Source of the DNA: Pleurotus djamor
Lineage: Eukaryota; Basidiomycota; Agaricomycetes; Agaricales; Pleurotaceae
Assembly: GCA_029747585.1 (NCBI GenBank)
Contig: JAPEVF010000030.1
Coordinates: 47,002-111,001, forward strand
Reading direction: 5' to 3'
DNA: 64,000 nt
The notes under the pieces are model-generated. The model had not been told where the DNA came from and did no database searches. It worked only from the letters and a program-made list of their open reading frames with translations. Position numbers and translations under genes: made by a program. Below, piece by piece: positions 33,858 to 47,002 of the stretch. Position 1 is the stretch's first letter. Each line of letters starts with the position of its first letter.

Positions 33858-35509
33858 TTAGTCTTCGTCCGGAATTTCTTGAACATCCTCATCGACAGCA
33901 CCCGCCGTAGCTTCGCTGCGAAAAGTGGAAGCCGGCTTGCTCTCCAGCATGTTCACTATCGCGACAAGCTCGTCGTCCGCGGAGCGGGGCTTGACTTCAT
34001 CAAGGCGGTCGTCTTCAACGGCCTCGGGAGCACCNAAGTCCTCATCGACAGCAGTTTTGTCACTTCCTGTTTGCATGGGCTCGATNCTGGGGTTGTCAAA
34101 GCCAGTAGCTACCTCGGCATCTGAGGCACTTGGAGCGTGCTCTTCNTCGACAGATGTGCTAGGTTCATGTTCTGGAGACAGTGGAGCCTCTTCATCGGTG
34201 TCAGCAGGAAGATGCTCCTGAANGGACTCGACTTCGTGGGGAGAGGGTGAATCATGCTGAGGATAAGAGTCTTCGCCGTCATGTTCACTGTGAACAATTT
34301 CCTCTCCCTCNGAGCTTGAAGTGATTGGTTCACCAACGATGGCGGCGGCGGCAACGGCACCAGTACCGACGGCGGTTGCAGCACCTGCAGCACTTGGCTT
34401 CAATCTGATTGCACCCTTGGGCTTCGTCGTGCCATGGAGCGTCGCTTTACCACGAGTAGCAGCGGNTTTTGAGGCAGGCTTAGCTGGTGTCGTTGTTGGA
34501 GCAGGGGCTCGAGCTTTCGACAAGGAAGCAGCAGTTGGCTTGCTCAAACGGTCAGCAGCATTGGCACTGAGTGTTGCCTTCTTAACCGGTGTTGGCTTGG
34601 ATTCGGTCGCGCTACGCGACTTGGCTAAAGAGGCAGCGGTAGGAGCGAACAAGTTCGAAGGAGTCTTGGGTCGACTGGTATTGGCAGATGGTGTTTTCGG
34701 ACGGGATGGCGTATTTGGTTTAGAGAGACTGGCGCGGGCAGGAGTCTTGGGTCTAGCTGGAGTGGAGACTGCTGACTTAGTCACAGTACGTCGAGTTGTA
34801 GTCGTTGACGTAGTAGACTGCCCCGTATGTTGAGGCTTAAGAGGTTGAGCCGATAGAACCGTAGTTGATTTCGGGGGTGATCTCGCTGTGGGAGGCTTGC
34901 TGAGATCTCTAGGAGCCTTTGCCGGTGATGTATGGGTGCGAGGGGTGATCGAAGACGGCTTGGACGAAGTACTGGATGTTGACTGCCGCTGCGGGGCTGG
35001 CGCCTTCTTCACAGGGGGCGGTGTAGTCGCAACGGGAACAGCGTCGGGCACTTGCTCAGGCTCAGGCTCAGGCTGTGGTTCGGACGTGGGAAGCGGCTCA
35101 ACCTTAGCTGGTGGACTTGGTACCACCGGTAAAGCTGCAGGAACCACTGGTGGGGGCGTCTTTACGCTGTGCAGTACTTTGGGTGGCCACTCCCGCTTCT
35201 CCTTAACNTCATCCTTGGCTGATTCGCCCGTAATATGTGGGCTTACAATGGAGGGGCGCGGACCATTGGATGGAGTNAGCGATTGCCGTTTTGTCTGCTG
35301 TTCNAATCGACCGATGAGATTCGCAACACTAGCACGGGGTCGTTCGTCAGGTAAAGGCCTGATGGAATATAAGCAGATGGACAGATAAGTGATCCGACAC
35401 TTAAACGTACATGTGAACCAGCCACAAGACAACAATTCAGGATTTTTGGAAAGANGNCAAATGACCTNGTGAATCAACTATATGAGTACGAGGATATTGC
35501 CTGAAACAT
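33858..35509 (-). CDS. Pro/Ala/Ser/Thr-rich low-complexity protein of unknown function
   Basis: About 507 residues. The main exon is 33858-35358. A 20-bp first exon (35490-35509, MFQAISS) joined across a 131-bp intron keeps the frame and gives PLPDERPRASVANLIGRFEQ. The short ASVANLIGRFEQQ block is the only ordered-looking part. The rest is rich in P, A, S, T and K with repeated RPKTP and KPT units (AlaPro repeats at 34600-34900), a PEPEPE run near 35055, and a long acidic C-terminal half ending QEIPDED. It looks intrinsically disordered. I cannot name a function. Basic S/T/P-rich plus acidic tail could suit a cytoskeletal or scaffold protein, but that is speculation. The start is inferred from splice phase and an upstream exon is not excluded. 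Nine Ns in the gene leave residues unknown. Confidence 0.6.
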
Positions 35510-36655
35510 GAAGGAGAGATACTGACGTGGTGACAGTACTACGAGGGCGGAACTGAAGTTCTTCAAGCGGTCAACGNGCTTAGAATACTGCGAACTCGGA
35601 TTCAACAGTTGACGGAGGGCCGCCCGGGCGCAGATGAGGAGGCCGACAACGATGATGATGGTGGTCTGAAGCAAGTTGGAAATGGCTTGGAGAGTTGATT
35701 CAGTCCTTCTTCCGGAAACGTTCAAGGCGGCTAGCCCATCCACGTGGCGAGGCCCTTGGTAGCCATAACGTCGACTCACGTGCGGCGCGTTTCTCCTGTC
35801 TCGTAAAGGAGACCGACTGAAGCCTTAGCTCGAAGCTTGAAGGACGACGTTGGTGTAGGCGAGGCTCACTCCAAGTAAGGTGAAGGACTCGGAAGCATCC
35901 TCAGCCGGGCTACTTTTCATCTCCAAGAATGATAAACTTCGTCTAACCGTTCTTCTCAGCCTTGGGCAGCCTGAGTGTTTATGCTCACTTGTGTGTGTGT
36001 GGCTGACTCAGTCGGAGGCTCTCGTCCAGTAGCTAGATAGTGCTTCGGTAGCACCAGGACTTTTNGAGCATTACACGAGAAGTTTCGTTCTTGTTCTCAG
36101 TTAGATGCTGGCTTCTCGACTGTGGGNCGTTGACCTTCCTCGTCGTATCTATCATCGACAGCTTGTCTATTACTATCTAAGCTCCCAAGTAGATGACCCA
36201 TCATGCATCGGCTCTTAGAAGAAAAACTGCACAACCGAAGCGAACCTGACCGTCTTACTCACTCGCTCGGACACTTCCATATATGGACATACACCTTCCT
36301 AAACGGAGCAGGTCTCTTAGGAACGAAGCCAAGTGTTATGAATGCGTTTGTATTGCGTTGCATGAATTGCATGAAGTATGTACATGATGCAAAGGAACTA
36401 AAGATGCTCTAAGTCGTGTGTATTTCGTGCCCAGAATAAAGAAGCGAAGCAAAATAAGATATGGTGCCACCCTGTGGTTGTCGATATTTGGATTTGTGGT
36501 GGCGGAGAGCTCCTCAATGCAAGTCAAGCCAAGATGCTTCGTAGGAGAGGGGGTGAACGAAGCAGATATGTATCTCCTACGGCCAAAAAGGAGAAGAACT
36601 CATGATCGGGGTGATATGAACAAATTTGTAATGCGAAAGTTGGTAGCGAAAATTA
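35510..36655. other. Intergenic region without recognised gene
   Basis: 1.15 kb. A GTGAGT...CTAG pair near 35710-35790 on the minus strand looks like a spliced 5' leader of the low-complexity gene. A GT repeat (GTGTGTGTGTG, near 35991) occurs. The rest shows no coding signature. Confidence 0.4.
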
Positions 36656-39600
36656 TTACGGCCGTANNAGACCAAACCGTTGGATAGCCGGATCGCTTGG
36701 GTCGGTATCAGGGTGAATCTGGAGTTTACCTTCCCAGAGAGCGGCCGATGATTTCGAGGGGTCAGAGGCGGCAGGATCAGAGAGCGAACCAGTCTGTTTC
36801 TGAGGGGCCCATCCAGCGCCGATGGTAGAAGCCATCAAAGATGGGGCCATCGCCAAGAGTGAAGGACTAGAAATTCCATTAGAAACACCGATGACAAGAG
36901 CGTAAGAGTAACGCTTACACAGCAATCCGCTCAGTATTCTGATTGGGTCTGGCGGTGCGGCTCTTGATGACGAATGACGAAGAACGGACGCGCCCACCAC
37001 GGAGGTTAGAGAAGGTGCTGAGGTTATCCCGCACCATGGTGATGGCAGAATTCCACTCCGAATCGGGGTTGGTCGAGGGTAGAACATCTTTGTATCCTTT
37101 GCCGAGGAGACCGAGAGCGCCAAAGAGTTTCTCGAAGGGTTCGTTGGGTAGCAAACGGTTGAAAGCACCAAGAGGAATCGAGACAACTCCGAGAGCAAGG
37201 GAAATACCCCATTCGCGTCCACCAATTCGAGTGACCTGGAATGCGGCGCCACCAACGAAGACGATGAGAACCTGGATGACAATTTCTGGAACGAGGGTCA
37301 GCAAACGAACGAAGGATCAAACAAGAAGCGAAGTACCAAGCAAGGTGATGACGATGAAATACCAGTTCCTAATCATGCCTTCGAAGATGTTGAGCTTGCG
37401 GTCAAGGCGACGACAATTGACGGAGTTGAAGATTTGAGCGAAGACGAAAGCGTTGAAGACCAAAGTGCGAACAACCTCACGATTGTGCTCGGTGTCGTCC
37501 AAGCTGAGAATCCTGAGACCCAAGAAGTGGAAAATAAGGATAACGGTAGTTTGATAGGCCGACTGCATCAAGATTTGCTTGTACATGTTGACAGAGAAGA
37601 GAGGAGCAGTCTTCTTGTCGGGTTGGCGGTCCAAAAGAGATTCCGAAGCAGGATCCGTGGCCAAAGCAAGCGCAGCGAAAGTGTCCATGATAATGTTGAT
37701 CCACAGAAGTTGAACGGCCGAAAGGACAGACTCTTCTTCAGCGGAGGCGACGGCGGTGACGAAAGTAATGATGACGGCGGTAACGTTGGTTGAGATCTGG
37801 AATTGCAGGAATTTACGGACAGCGTCGTTGACACAGCGTCCCCACATGATAGCCTTGACGATAGACGCGAAATTGTCGTCCATCAAGATAATATCGGAGG
37901 CTTCCTTGGCGACTTCCGTACCCGCAATACCCATAGAGAAACCAACATGCGCAGTCTTCAAAGCAGGACCGTCGTTAGTGCCATCGCCGGTAACACCTAC
38001 AATTTCGCCGATAGACTTGAGCGTCTCGACAAGGATTTTCTTGTCTTCGGGTGACGACCGAGCAAGGACCTGGAGGCGAGGGACAATTTCGATGCGATCG
38101 GCGGTCGAGAGAGTACGGAAAACGGGGCCTTCCATGATGATACCGCCAGGTGTGTAGATACCGCATTGCAGAGCGATGGACCGAGCCGTAAGGACGTTGT
38201 CTCCCGTACACATCTTGACGGTGACGCCAGCACGACGGCACTTGGCCACAGCATCGCGGACACCGTCACGCAACGGGTCCTCGATACCAGTAATACCAAT
38301 CAGCGTCAGCTCATTGGCCAAGTCCTCGTATGCGACCTAAATTAGAAATCAACACGGGATCAAACTCAAAAAAGGCGGGGAGATGACGTACCTCATCCTG
38401 ATTCTCGAATTGCATGCCTGGGGGAGGCCAAGCCGTGAAGTCGCGGTAGCAGAGAGCGATGGTACGGAGCGTCTGGTTGGCGTAGAAGATGATGGTGCGA
38501 GATATGTTCTCTTCCTCAGCGGGGCTAATCTCCTTGGTTTCGATACCGTTGGAACCCTGGGTGCGCTGTTGGTTGACGACGACGTGGCGAGTGCACCTCT
38601 TGGTGAGGATCTCGCTAGCACCCTTGAGGTAGAGTCTCCAGGAATGGCGATCGAGTTGAACAACAACACCCATAGCCTTGCGCTCGCTCGAGAAGGGAAT
38701 CATCTGGATGATCTTGGCGCTGTCCCTCGTCTTCTTGAAGTCTGCCCATTTGAGCTCCCTAGCGAACTGGAGAAGCGCCGTTTCAGTCTTGCTACCAACG
38801 AAGATGACCTCGCCAGTTTCAGCGTCACGATCCTGGAAGGCTGTAGAGTTGATTGAGATGGCGGCGTTGAAGACCTCTTGGACCTCAGGGGAGAGTACGT
38901 CGTTCAAGTGAGCTTGATCAATGGAGAAGTCGTCCGGATTCTTCTTCCTGGGCTTTTCCTCTCCATGTTTCGCCTCGGCCTCTTCATCCGCATTCGTACG
39001 TGCCTGGTTTTCGTCCAGCTGACGGACGAACTTGCAGTGGATGCCAACCGACCCTGCCACAACAGTCATGACGTTTTGGGTAAGCGTCCCGGTCTTGTCT
39101 GTGCAAACAACAGACGCGTTCGCCATTGTTTCGCAAGACCCGAGGACACGGACGAGAAGATTTTCGCTCGTCATGCGTTTCGTAGCAAAAGCCAGCGCCA
39201 AGGTAACAGCGAGTGGAAGCCCTGAGAACAAGGTGGCGTATGAGGTCTTGTCGAGCCATATTGAGCGTGGTGTAAGAACATACCTTCAGGCACCGCAACG
39301 ACAACCAACGTAACCGCAATAATGAGGATGTTCACGAACGCGATACCCTTGTCACTGGCGTTACTGTGGGGTTTGATGAGAACCGAAATGAACGTCAATG
39401 TGGGGAGAGGAACTCACCGCTCCGGGTTGTTCGTGCCGAGTTGGACGAAGAATCGAATCATCAAAGCCGAGAACAGCGCAAGACCTGCGACACCGCCAAT
39501 TTTCGCAATAAGCTCTGCTAAATGGTTGAGCTTGAACTGCAAGGGCGTATTTTCAGTATCGCCACGAAGAGCTGTAGGAAGCCGAGACATCAATAATCAG

Positions 39601-41501
39601 GGCAGATCCATACAATTGAAAGTTGCCATACCCATCATAATGCGGCCGTTGAAACTTTTCTGACCAACAGCAACGATGACATAGCTACCGACGCCTTCCA
39701 AGACCTTGGATCCACTGACGATGAAACAGTCTGTATGGGCCAAAGCATGATCAACAGAATCAGCCTCGCCATGCTCGTGGAGGACGCGACGGTATTCTTC
39801 GAAGGTCATCTTCTTGATTGCATCACTTTCACCAGTAGCGCCCGATTCGTCGCATTTCACATTGTGTCCGCTGAGGAAGATACCGTCGCAAGGAATGATT
39901 TCACCAGGTTCGATCAAAGCGATATCGCCGACAACAACTTCCTGTCAACGAATGAATAAGTGACGGAAGGAGGGGAGATGAGAAACGACTTACCCTGATA
40001 TCGACGAGATGCTCGACACCGTCACGAATCACCTTGACCGCGCGCTCTTCCTTCTTATCGTTCAATTTCAAGAATTGGCGCTCTTTTTGCCAGTCGTTGA
40101 GAGAACCAACAAGTACCTACGCGTATTTGAGCATGGACGGATGTGAGGGGGAATACACAGGACTTACAACAATACCAATAGCGATGATGATGGCGACACC
40201 TTCAACCCAGTCGACGGGGGGTTCATTGGGGTCGCGCGAGGGGCCGAAATCTTGGAACAACCCAAGAGCGAGCGAAACAACGGCAGCAATGGAAAGCAAA
40301 ATCTACGTCGCGGTCAGAAAAGAGGGAAACGGAAGTGGCTCTGTCAACGTACCAAAACCTTGTCGGTCAGAGCAGCCCACATCAGGGAAAGAAGTGACTT
40401 CGAACGCCTGCGAGGCAGGACGTTCTCCCCGTAAATTTCGCGACGTTGGGCGATATTGGCGTGGAATGCGGGAGTGTCGTCGTCCAGGTCATCATCGTCG
40501 TCATCGTCGCCACCATCGTCACAAAGTTGTAGAGGCTGATGGGCCGACTCCGGGTCTGTGAGGACGATGCCAGGCACGTCGGCACCACCAGGAGGAGCAC
40601 CCTTCTCCGGGTCGTGACGATGAGACGCACCGTCACCCGCCCCTAGCTTCTCCTTCGAGCTATTGCGAGTCGTCGAACGCTTGAGTTTCTCGCTTCGGAG
40701 ACCGCGAGTTCGGTGAACACCCAAACCCTTGAGCAAACCCCTCGTGCCGCCAAAGCCACGTAGCGTGTCAAAGTTTTTGGGATCCAACATGGACGCGAGT
40801 TCGTACGGCTTGAACGCGAAAGGAGTCGGGTCGACGTTCATATCCTGCTCCAACTGTATGCGCTGCCGTTCCTTCTCCTCCTCCGCCTTTCTCTCTTTCT
40901 TCGACATCTTCTTCGCGGGGACCTTGTCCTCGGAAGCCACCGACGCGTCCGCTTGCGCAAGCTTCGCGTCACCACCGTGCTCAACGTGAGTGAAGCTGGT
41001 AGTGTTGGACTTGACATGGGTTAGGTCACCGCTGTCCGAACGATGATGGTCTGGCTCGGTCCCATCTGAGCTCACCATGGTAGAAATGCTTCCCTTTCTC
41101 CCATGACCGAGGTCTTTGTTGGTATCAGGAGACAGCAAAGCCAGAGAGCCCATTCCACTACTTGCTTCTGGCCTGTTGTCACGTAAAGCGAGTGAAGTCT
41201 GAAAATGAACGGAAGACCGGTTGGAGAGGGTAGGTGAGGGCGGGACTGATATTGTTCCGTCGTTGGAAGTAAAAGTTGGAGTCGGAGAGGAGGGCACGTC
41301 GAGAGTCGGACGAACACCAGGCGACAAAAGACCTTGTTGAGTTCGTGAAGACGGGGGAGTATCTGGTTCCGTAGGTTCATGAACCTCAATCTGGGGTGTG
41401 AGGGCTATATGAGGGATGGCATCGTCGTCGTGGGCAGAAGACTGCATGATGGTTCGGCGTGTCGTCGTGAATGGGTCCGTGAAGGAATTTTCATGAACCA
41501 C
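36656..41501 (-). CDS. PMC1: PMC1-type calcium-transporting P-type ATPase
   Basis: P2B calcium pump, expected in the vacuolar membrane, using ATP to store calcium. The start at 41501 opens a long hydrophilic N-terminus (about 330 residues, Ser/Thr/Pro-rich, then basic, then an eight-aspartate run). The pump core begins FHANIAQRREIYGENVLPRR. Motifs in order: CDESGATGESDAIKK (actuator), VVAVPEG and LPLAVTLALAFATKRM, CTDKTGTLTQN (phosphorylation Asp; DKTGTLT codons 39079-39099), KGASEILTKRC (nucleotide binding), TGDGTNDGPALK (hinge) and LLWINIIMDTFAALALATDP. The C-terminus has NEPFEKLFGALGLLGKGY. It ends FGxxRP with TAA read at 36658-36656. About nine introns. Total length is about 1,300 residues. 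The calmodulin-binding site of animal relatives is not obvious. The YVC1-like channel in this window acts in the opposite direction on the same calcium store. Confidence 0.93.
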
Positions 41502-44500
41502 GGGCAGGTTTTAGTATGGTTGAAGGCAGTGACGAATCTCGATCCTCGAAATGCTGTTAAGCCGCCGTATAAGGAAATAATTCTTGGCTTTTTATACAGC
41601 ATTCTCACCTTTACCTCATAAACGCCCCAAGCACCGTCGATGTCTCAACGACGACGACGCGATGTTGAAGTCGAGCAAATCGTTGCCAGCGTCTTCGACC
41701 AACTTTAGCGTCGCGCCCTAATTTCCCGACTAAATTAGGCAACCCCCGACGCGTTCGTCTAAATTCTGCGCCACGTGCCGTCCCAGTTCGCCATGATTTC
41801 GTCACTCGCGACGTCCCATTGGCCTTGCTGTTAAGCCCTATTCGCCACTTGGTCACTCAATTATATCACTGTTCCACCAAGCACCTTGGCCTCCCAGATT
41901 CCAAACATACTCGCTCATGAGAGCTCCATACGCTCTTGGTTGACTTGAAAGGCATTCGACATTGAAGAGCCTGACTGCGTTTGTTATCATCATCAACGTG
42001 TTTGCCACCTGCCCAATTGCCTCGCTACTCTTACACTCTTCGATCGCATCGACCTCGTGGCCTAGCCCGCATATGATGTTAAAGTGCTTGAAACCATCTC
42101 ATCGTGGCCGCTCCCAGTCAGAATATTCTTATTCTTCCCCGCCTGCTTGACTTCATAAGACTCATTTCTTGAGGGGGATCATCCAAGCTCGCCCTGACAT
42201 CTTGGCTCGCTGCAGCCGCCATTTAACAGCTTTCGGATCGACGGTGTTCCTACCTTTCATCCATGTCAAGCACTCATGCACGCTAGCCGTGAGGATATCC
42301 TCGTTGTCTCACACAAATGGGTTTCCACCATGCCCCACACCCTTGTTTTCTCTCGGTGAAAGGGATGTCTTGGTGACGACCCTCTAGAGGCGACCAGCTT
42401 TCACCAGGCTTTCACTGTGCATCATTTCGCCGCGTCTCGCCGTGTACCAAGTCGATGACCGCCTGTAGGCATCATCTATTGTTGCAATCTTCATTCTCCT
42501 GAAGCGCCGTGTCATCCTGATCCTTCTCTTTCGCAATGGAATGGACTACCTCCATTGCTCTGGTCCCTGGCTGGAGTCAGTCATGTTCCTAATAGTTCTT
42601 CATGTACTCTATCATATCTCGCCTATGGAGGTCTCCACTGCCTATATCAATGGACACAGTGCGAAAGCCTCTTTGTCTTCTCTTCGATGAAAATTTAGCT
42701 CTACAATGCCCTACAACCATGGCTCTCCAAAACTTCCTCAACAGCTTTCCCCGGATCACCGGAACAAGCGCCGCACCGCGGTCAGAAACCTTCCTAGAAA
42801 CCACGAATAAAATCGATACATATGTTCTGTCCCTCGCCCATCCATGTTGACTGAAAGCTGTCACCGACTGCCCTCTGGCCAAGCAATTGAACACATGTCC
42901 GCCCGAATAGGGCTGCTTCTGGCCTAAAAATTCAGACAATCCCTATCCATCCCCGCACCCGAGGTACCTATTCGCGTGCTATCCGCCCGCAGTGCATACT
43001 GCGTGAATGCTGTCTTGTTCGATTCACTGCCTTTTACTTCGATGCTCGGACCATCCAGCTTCCGATCTAGCCACCGGTGTCGTCAGGACAGGAGGCCCCG
43101 CCTAACATAGCCCAACCCGACGACCGGCAACATATACAGCGATCTGCCATGAGCAGTGCATCCCGAGTCCTTCTATAGTCGGATCCAGCTCTGACTCGTA
43201 TCGCGTACCTTGGGAGTGGAAGTCTTTCGGGCCACGTTTGTTTACTTCCTCGATGACGGTTGTTGATCGCAACGTGGTCGACAGTGATGGCGATCACATC
43301 GTTCTTAGCGCCTATTTCGGCGCCTATGGAAGACGTTTACACTGATTATGCTAGTCTCCTATGGCACGTCGCGTTCACGGCTTGGTCTTCTTAATACATA
43401 CACCGTCCGACGATAGCAGCTTCCGTGTACTTCCCATACTCTCACAACCACATCTGATTCCAATCTCATGCACTGTCCACACAACTGCGCCTTCTTATCT
43501 ACAATCCCACTTGGATTCAATTCACGTCACTAAACATACCACAATGGCTCATCCCATCACCCTTCAAATCACCCACCTGATGTATCTCAACAGCTTTTCG
43601 ACTCAGCAATCAACGCTCTATGCAACGGTGTATATAAAATACCCCATCTGGTTACTTCTTCCGACGCGCATGATTTCCACAGTAAGGTCAACACACTCAC
43701 ATAGACCATGTACCTCACAGGCTGAATCCTGATGCTTCTTCAAAAGCTGAAAGAGCTGTTTGAGTTACGCGTTACCTCTTGCTCAACAAGGTAACCATCA
43801 TATGGAATTGTAACTCTCATGAATTATCCCTGTTTTGTTCATGAGCTTACGAAAGTCATGTTCAATCAATACATGTGTTCAAAGTGTTGGAGATCAAGCT
43901 CTCTGACGCTCAAAGCTGTTGAGATTTCTGAGCTCAGCACAACCTCGAACATACGCCACCCGGACTCCGCATGCGCACTTATTAATAACTCCAAGGCGAC
44001 TACTCAGGCCATTGTATCCCTAAATAGCCATTGTCTTACACTCTGTAAGTCCAGTGATGTCAATTTGGCAATTCTTAACGACTGTCTTGGCTGCGCGGCC
44101 TCCTTGCACCATGCTCAGTGATCATGGAGGCCACCGTCACTCAAGCACACATTCCAATTTGACTAACCTATCAACACTATTTCATGATCAGCACGGTGAT
44201 TAGCAAAGCAACTTTTGTTTCGCTTTTTGCTAACTTTGACTGCGCCAAGCGTCGCAGCAAAGCACTGCTTTTGCCTGTGACCAGTCTCAGAATCGCAAGG
44301 TATATGTGTGTTGTATGTGTGTATCGCAAGGAGTGTCCAAGCGGAATACAAAACGGACGTTTCAATATGTGTTCAATAGCCCATTTAGATCGCAGCTCGC
44401 CGGCCTGTCACTTGTAGTCTGTGCGAAAGATGCCTGGCTATATCCCTGCCGATTGCTGACAGAGGTCGTCCAAGTTCGCGAACCATTAGCCCCCTGTCAA

Positions 44501-45126
44501 GGAATAGGAGGAGGGTTGGACCACCGACGGCGGACATCGACCTTCGTGTTGACCTGCCAGCTTCCAAGTAGTCGTAGGTCTGCGTAACGGTCTTCATGTA
44601 TTGGTGAGTACAAATCCTCCAGCGAACATGCAATACAGACCCTGATACTTCCTGGATCGAAACCTTGGATGGCGCTTCCAGAAGCGCCCTTGATCGTGAC
44701 AGCCTGCGAACATCTGGAAACGCTGGAGCAACCGTGGATCTCAGCGTCCTGCTTTTGGTTTGCTCTCGTAACCTAATCACCTCATGATCAGAGTAACAGC
44801 TTTGCGGTATGAGGGGAGCTTTCCAAGAGGGAACACTCTGTCTGCGATACGTCCCTCGGACATCAAGTGATAGGGATATGGATAATGCGATGGTGATTAA
44901 GAGGTGTGTGCTGAATGGAGGGGTGTTGGATCGTGTACTCTACATGTTGGGAGTTGGGGGATTATTCTAATCAAGTGTTGTATCATACCATCTACTTTTC
45001 GAAGGCCTTGGGCTTCTGCGGATCCGGCCTAGATCGACGATGACGAGCAGAACCGTCAGCGAAGAGAACGTACGGGAATCCATCGGAGAAATCCTGGATC
45101 CATTTCAGATGTATGCCTCCTGCTTC
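41502..45126. other. 3.6-kb stretch without a recognisable gene
   Basis: This is the largest empty stretch in the window. Open frames reach 123-131 codons on both strands but none has a domain, a good splice pattern or family resemblance I recognise. A TATAAAA element occurs near 43629-43636 following a TG-rich context. No inverted terminal repeats, transposase or tRNA fold was found. PMC1 leader sequence probably occupies the left end. A long noncoding RNA or regulatory function is possible, but nothing in the sequence proves it. Confidence 0.4.
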
Positions 45127-46698
45127 CTAGTTCGATTCCTCCTTTACATCTTTGTGCCCTCCGGACACCATTTCCCAGAGTTCTGGGCCATCACGAATGA
45201 GAGCCTAAGGGCATCGACGTGAGCATACAGCCGTAGCACCAACTATGATCACAAACTCACCACGACAACCTCCACCGCGATCAGAGCAATGATGATAAGC
45301 TCCATCCTATGGGATGATGACTAGATGAACTGTCAGAAAGGAGCACTTGCATCATAGCCAATGAGAAAAAATACCTCTGTGAGGAGCTGTCGCAATACAG
45401 ATTGTGCCTACAAGCACGAAGCGGTGAACACTCATAGTTGGAAACGTAATATCACGACCCACCTCCGTTGCATATGTAATTTTATCATTGACGGACGTCG
45501 TGCGAGCTTTAATCTCCAGCGCATCACTCATCGAGTTGAAATAGCCTAGCGTAGCCACCACCCACACCTCACATCAGCCAAATACCGCAAAAAACGCGAC
45601 AGAAAATGCAAATACTGCAATACCCACCTTCTAACACCGGTTCAGCCCAATAAAAGTCCGGTGTCTCCAAGTAGTTTTCCCGATTCAAGTTGATACCCTG
45701 CCTGAACTTCATCAGCTGTCCCAGCTTCTTGATCAAAGCCTTCCGTCCGAGGCCTGGTTTACCCGTTTTCTCCAAAGCAACAGGTAACAGAGCCATAGAG
45801 GAGAGGTATTCATCTAGGGATACTTCCAGGGCTGACAGGGCAGTTGATCGTGACAATGCCTGAGAAAACGCATAACGGGCTAATACAGTGGAAGAAGGGA
45901 GCGACGACACAGGCTGATCATCTGCGTCGACTCCTTCGGTTGGAGCTGCTGTGCGTCCAAGAATGATCAAGTCTCCCTGTAACCGAGTATCCCTATACAT
46001 GGTCAAGCAGTCGTTAGACGTCAATAATCAGACATATAACGCGCATTTTGGACGTACTCGGACGGATCGGTGACGAACTCCAGCTCCTCAGTTTCGTGCT
46101 CCCTCAATGGCGCCACCTCCGCCCCAACCGATCGCGAAATGACCTCCGAAGCAAATTTTCGAGCATCGGTTTCGTCCAAGCCCCAACAAACAAATGAACC
46201 ATTCGAGAAAATGAAAATCTCTCCATTGGAGGTCATAGCCTTCGGGTCATGGCCTGGCGTACGTGTACTGCCGTTTCCGGGGGTTGTGAGAGGTTTCGTC
46301 GGCCAGGACGGTATGTAAACAGCCTCATTGAGGAGTCTAGCGGAAGGCGGCAGGTACGGCGAGGCACGGAGACGGCTGAACAAGTAACGCTCAGCTGTTG
46401 CGAGAGTAAAAACTGTGCGCGGAAACAAGTCAGTTGGGTGAAGCATTTGGACATTTCTCAATATACCTGGCTGAATGTCACCGCGTGTGGGCGTTGGATT
46501 CGATCGAATAGGCAGTGATGCTGAAGCCGACCGACGCAGAGGCGTAGTGGCCTTTGGTTTCGGCTTTGGAGGCTCCTCCGCCTGTTTACTGCCAACGTTT
46601 TTGTTGACAGAGAGGTACCGGAATGCGCCAGGAGCGTGTCGACATTGATGAGGGCAAACCGCAGAAGGAAACCTACCAAAAATGCTCCAAGTCGACAT
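45127..46698 (-). CDS. RMND1: RMND1/DUF155 family mitochondrial protein
   Basis: About 420 residues in about seven exons. The N-terminus MSTWSIFGRFPSAVCPHQCR is rich in basic and aromatic residues and lacks early acids, as in a mitochondrial presequence. The DUF155 domain follows: EIFIFSNGSFVCWGLDETDA, ASEVISRSVGAEVAP, EELEFV, then ARYAFSQALSRSTALSALEV and LARKALIKKLGQLMKFRQG-like GLGRKALIKKL. YFNSMSDALEIKARTTSVND and RMELIIIALIAVEVVV give the predicted coiled coil and C-terminal membrane helix. The last exon ends LWEMVSGGHKDVKEESN with TAG read at 45129-45127. Human RMND1 is an inner-membrane protein needed for mitochondrial translation. Family and location are strong; a specific yeast orthologue (MRX10-like) is inferred. 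Confidence 0.83.
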
Positions 46699-47002
46699 AC
46701 TATCCGGATGTCAGTATATGTGGCTGGTATGTGGTTCAAGGAACGCGTCGATCAACGGCACGGCACGCGACAAACTTTTCCGAGCACAGCCGCATCTAAT
46801 CTTATCAACCAATATTAATTATAGGGACCGCAGATATGTTACTACTATAATCTACCATGGTACTCTTTCTGTGCAGACATACATACATATGTGTGAGCGT
46901 TTAGAGTACATCTAATAAAAAAGGACCAAGAGAAAAGTCAAATAAACACGAACAACAAAACCAACGATGAATTATTCCGCAAAGACCTGGATAGTACCCA
47001 AA
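46699..47002. other. Spacer upstream of RMND1 and downstream of TPS1
   Basis: 304 bp. AT-rich, with short open frames. Likely RMND1 promoter and TPS1 3' UTR. Confidence 0.45.

Noticed and set aside
34321..35388. Long plus-strand frames of 166-170 codons
   Set aside because: Mirror image of the Pro/Ala-rich gene on the minus strand; GC-biased low complexity lengthens antisense frames.
35991..36001. GT dinucleotide repeat
   Set aside because: Only about five units; nothing beyond simple sequence.
38383..39225. Plus-strand frames of 115-157 codons
   Set aside because: Antisense to the calcium pump, whose motifs are certain.
44385..44780. 131-codon minus-strand frame in the gene-free stretch
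   Set aside because: No family resemblance, no splice context, and Arg/Ser-rich as expected of noncoding sequence read in frame.
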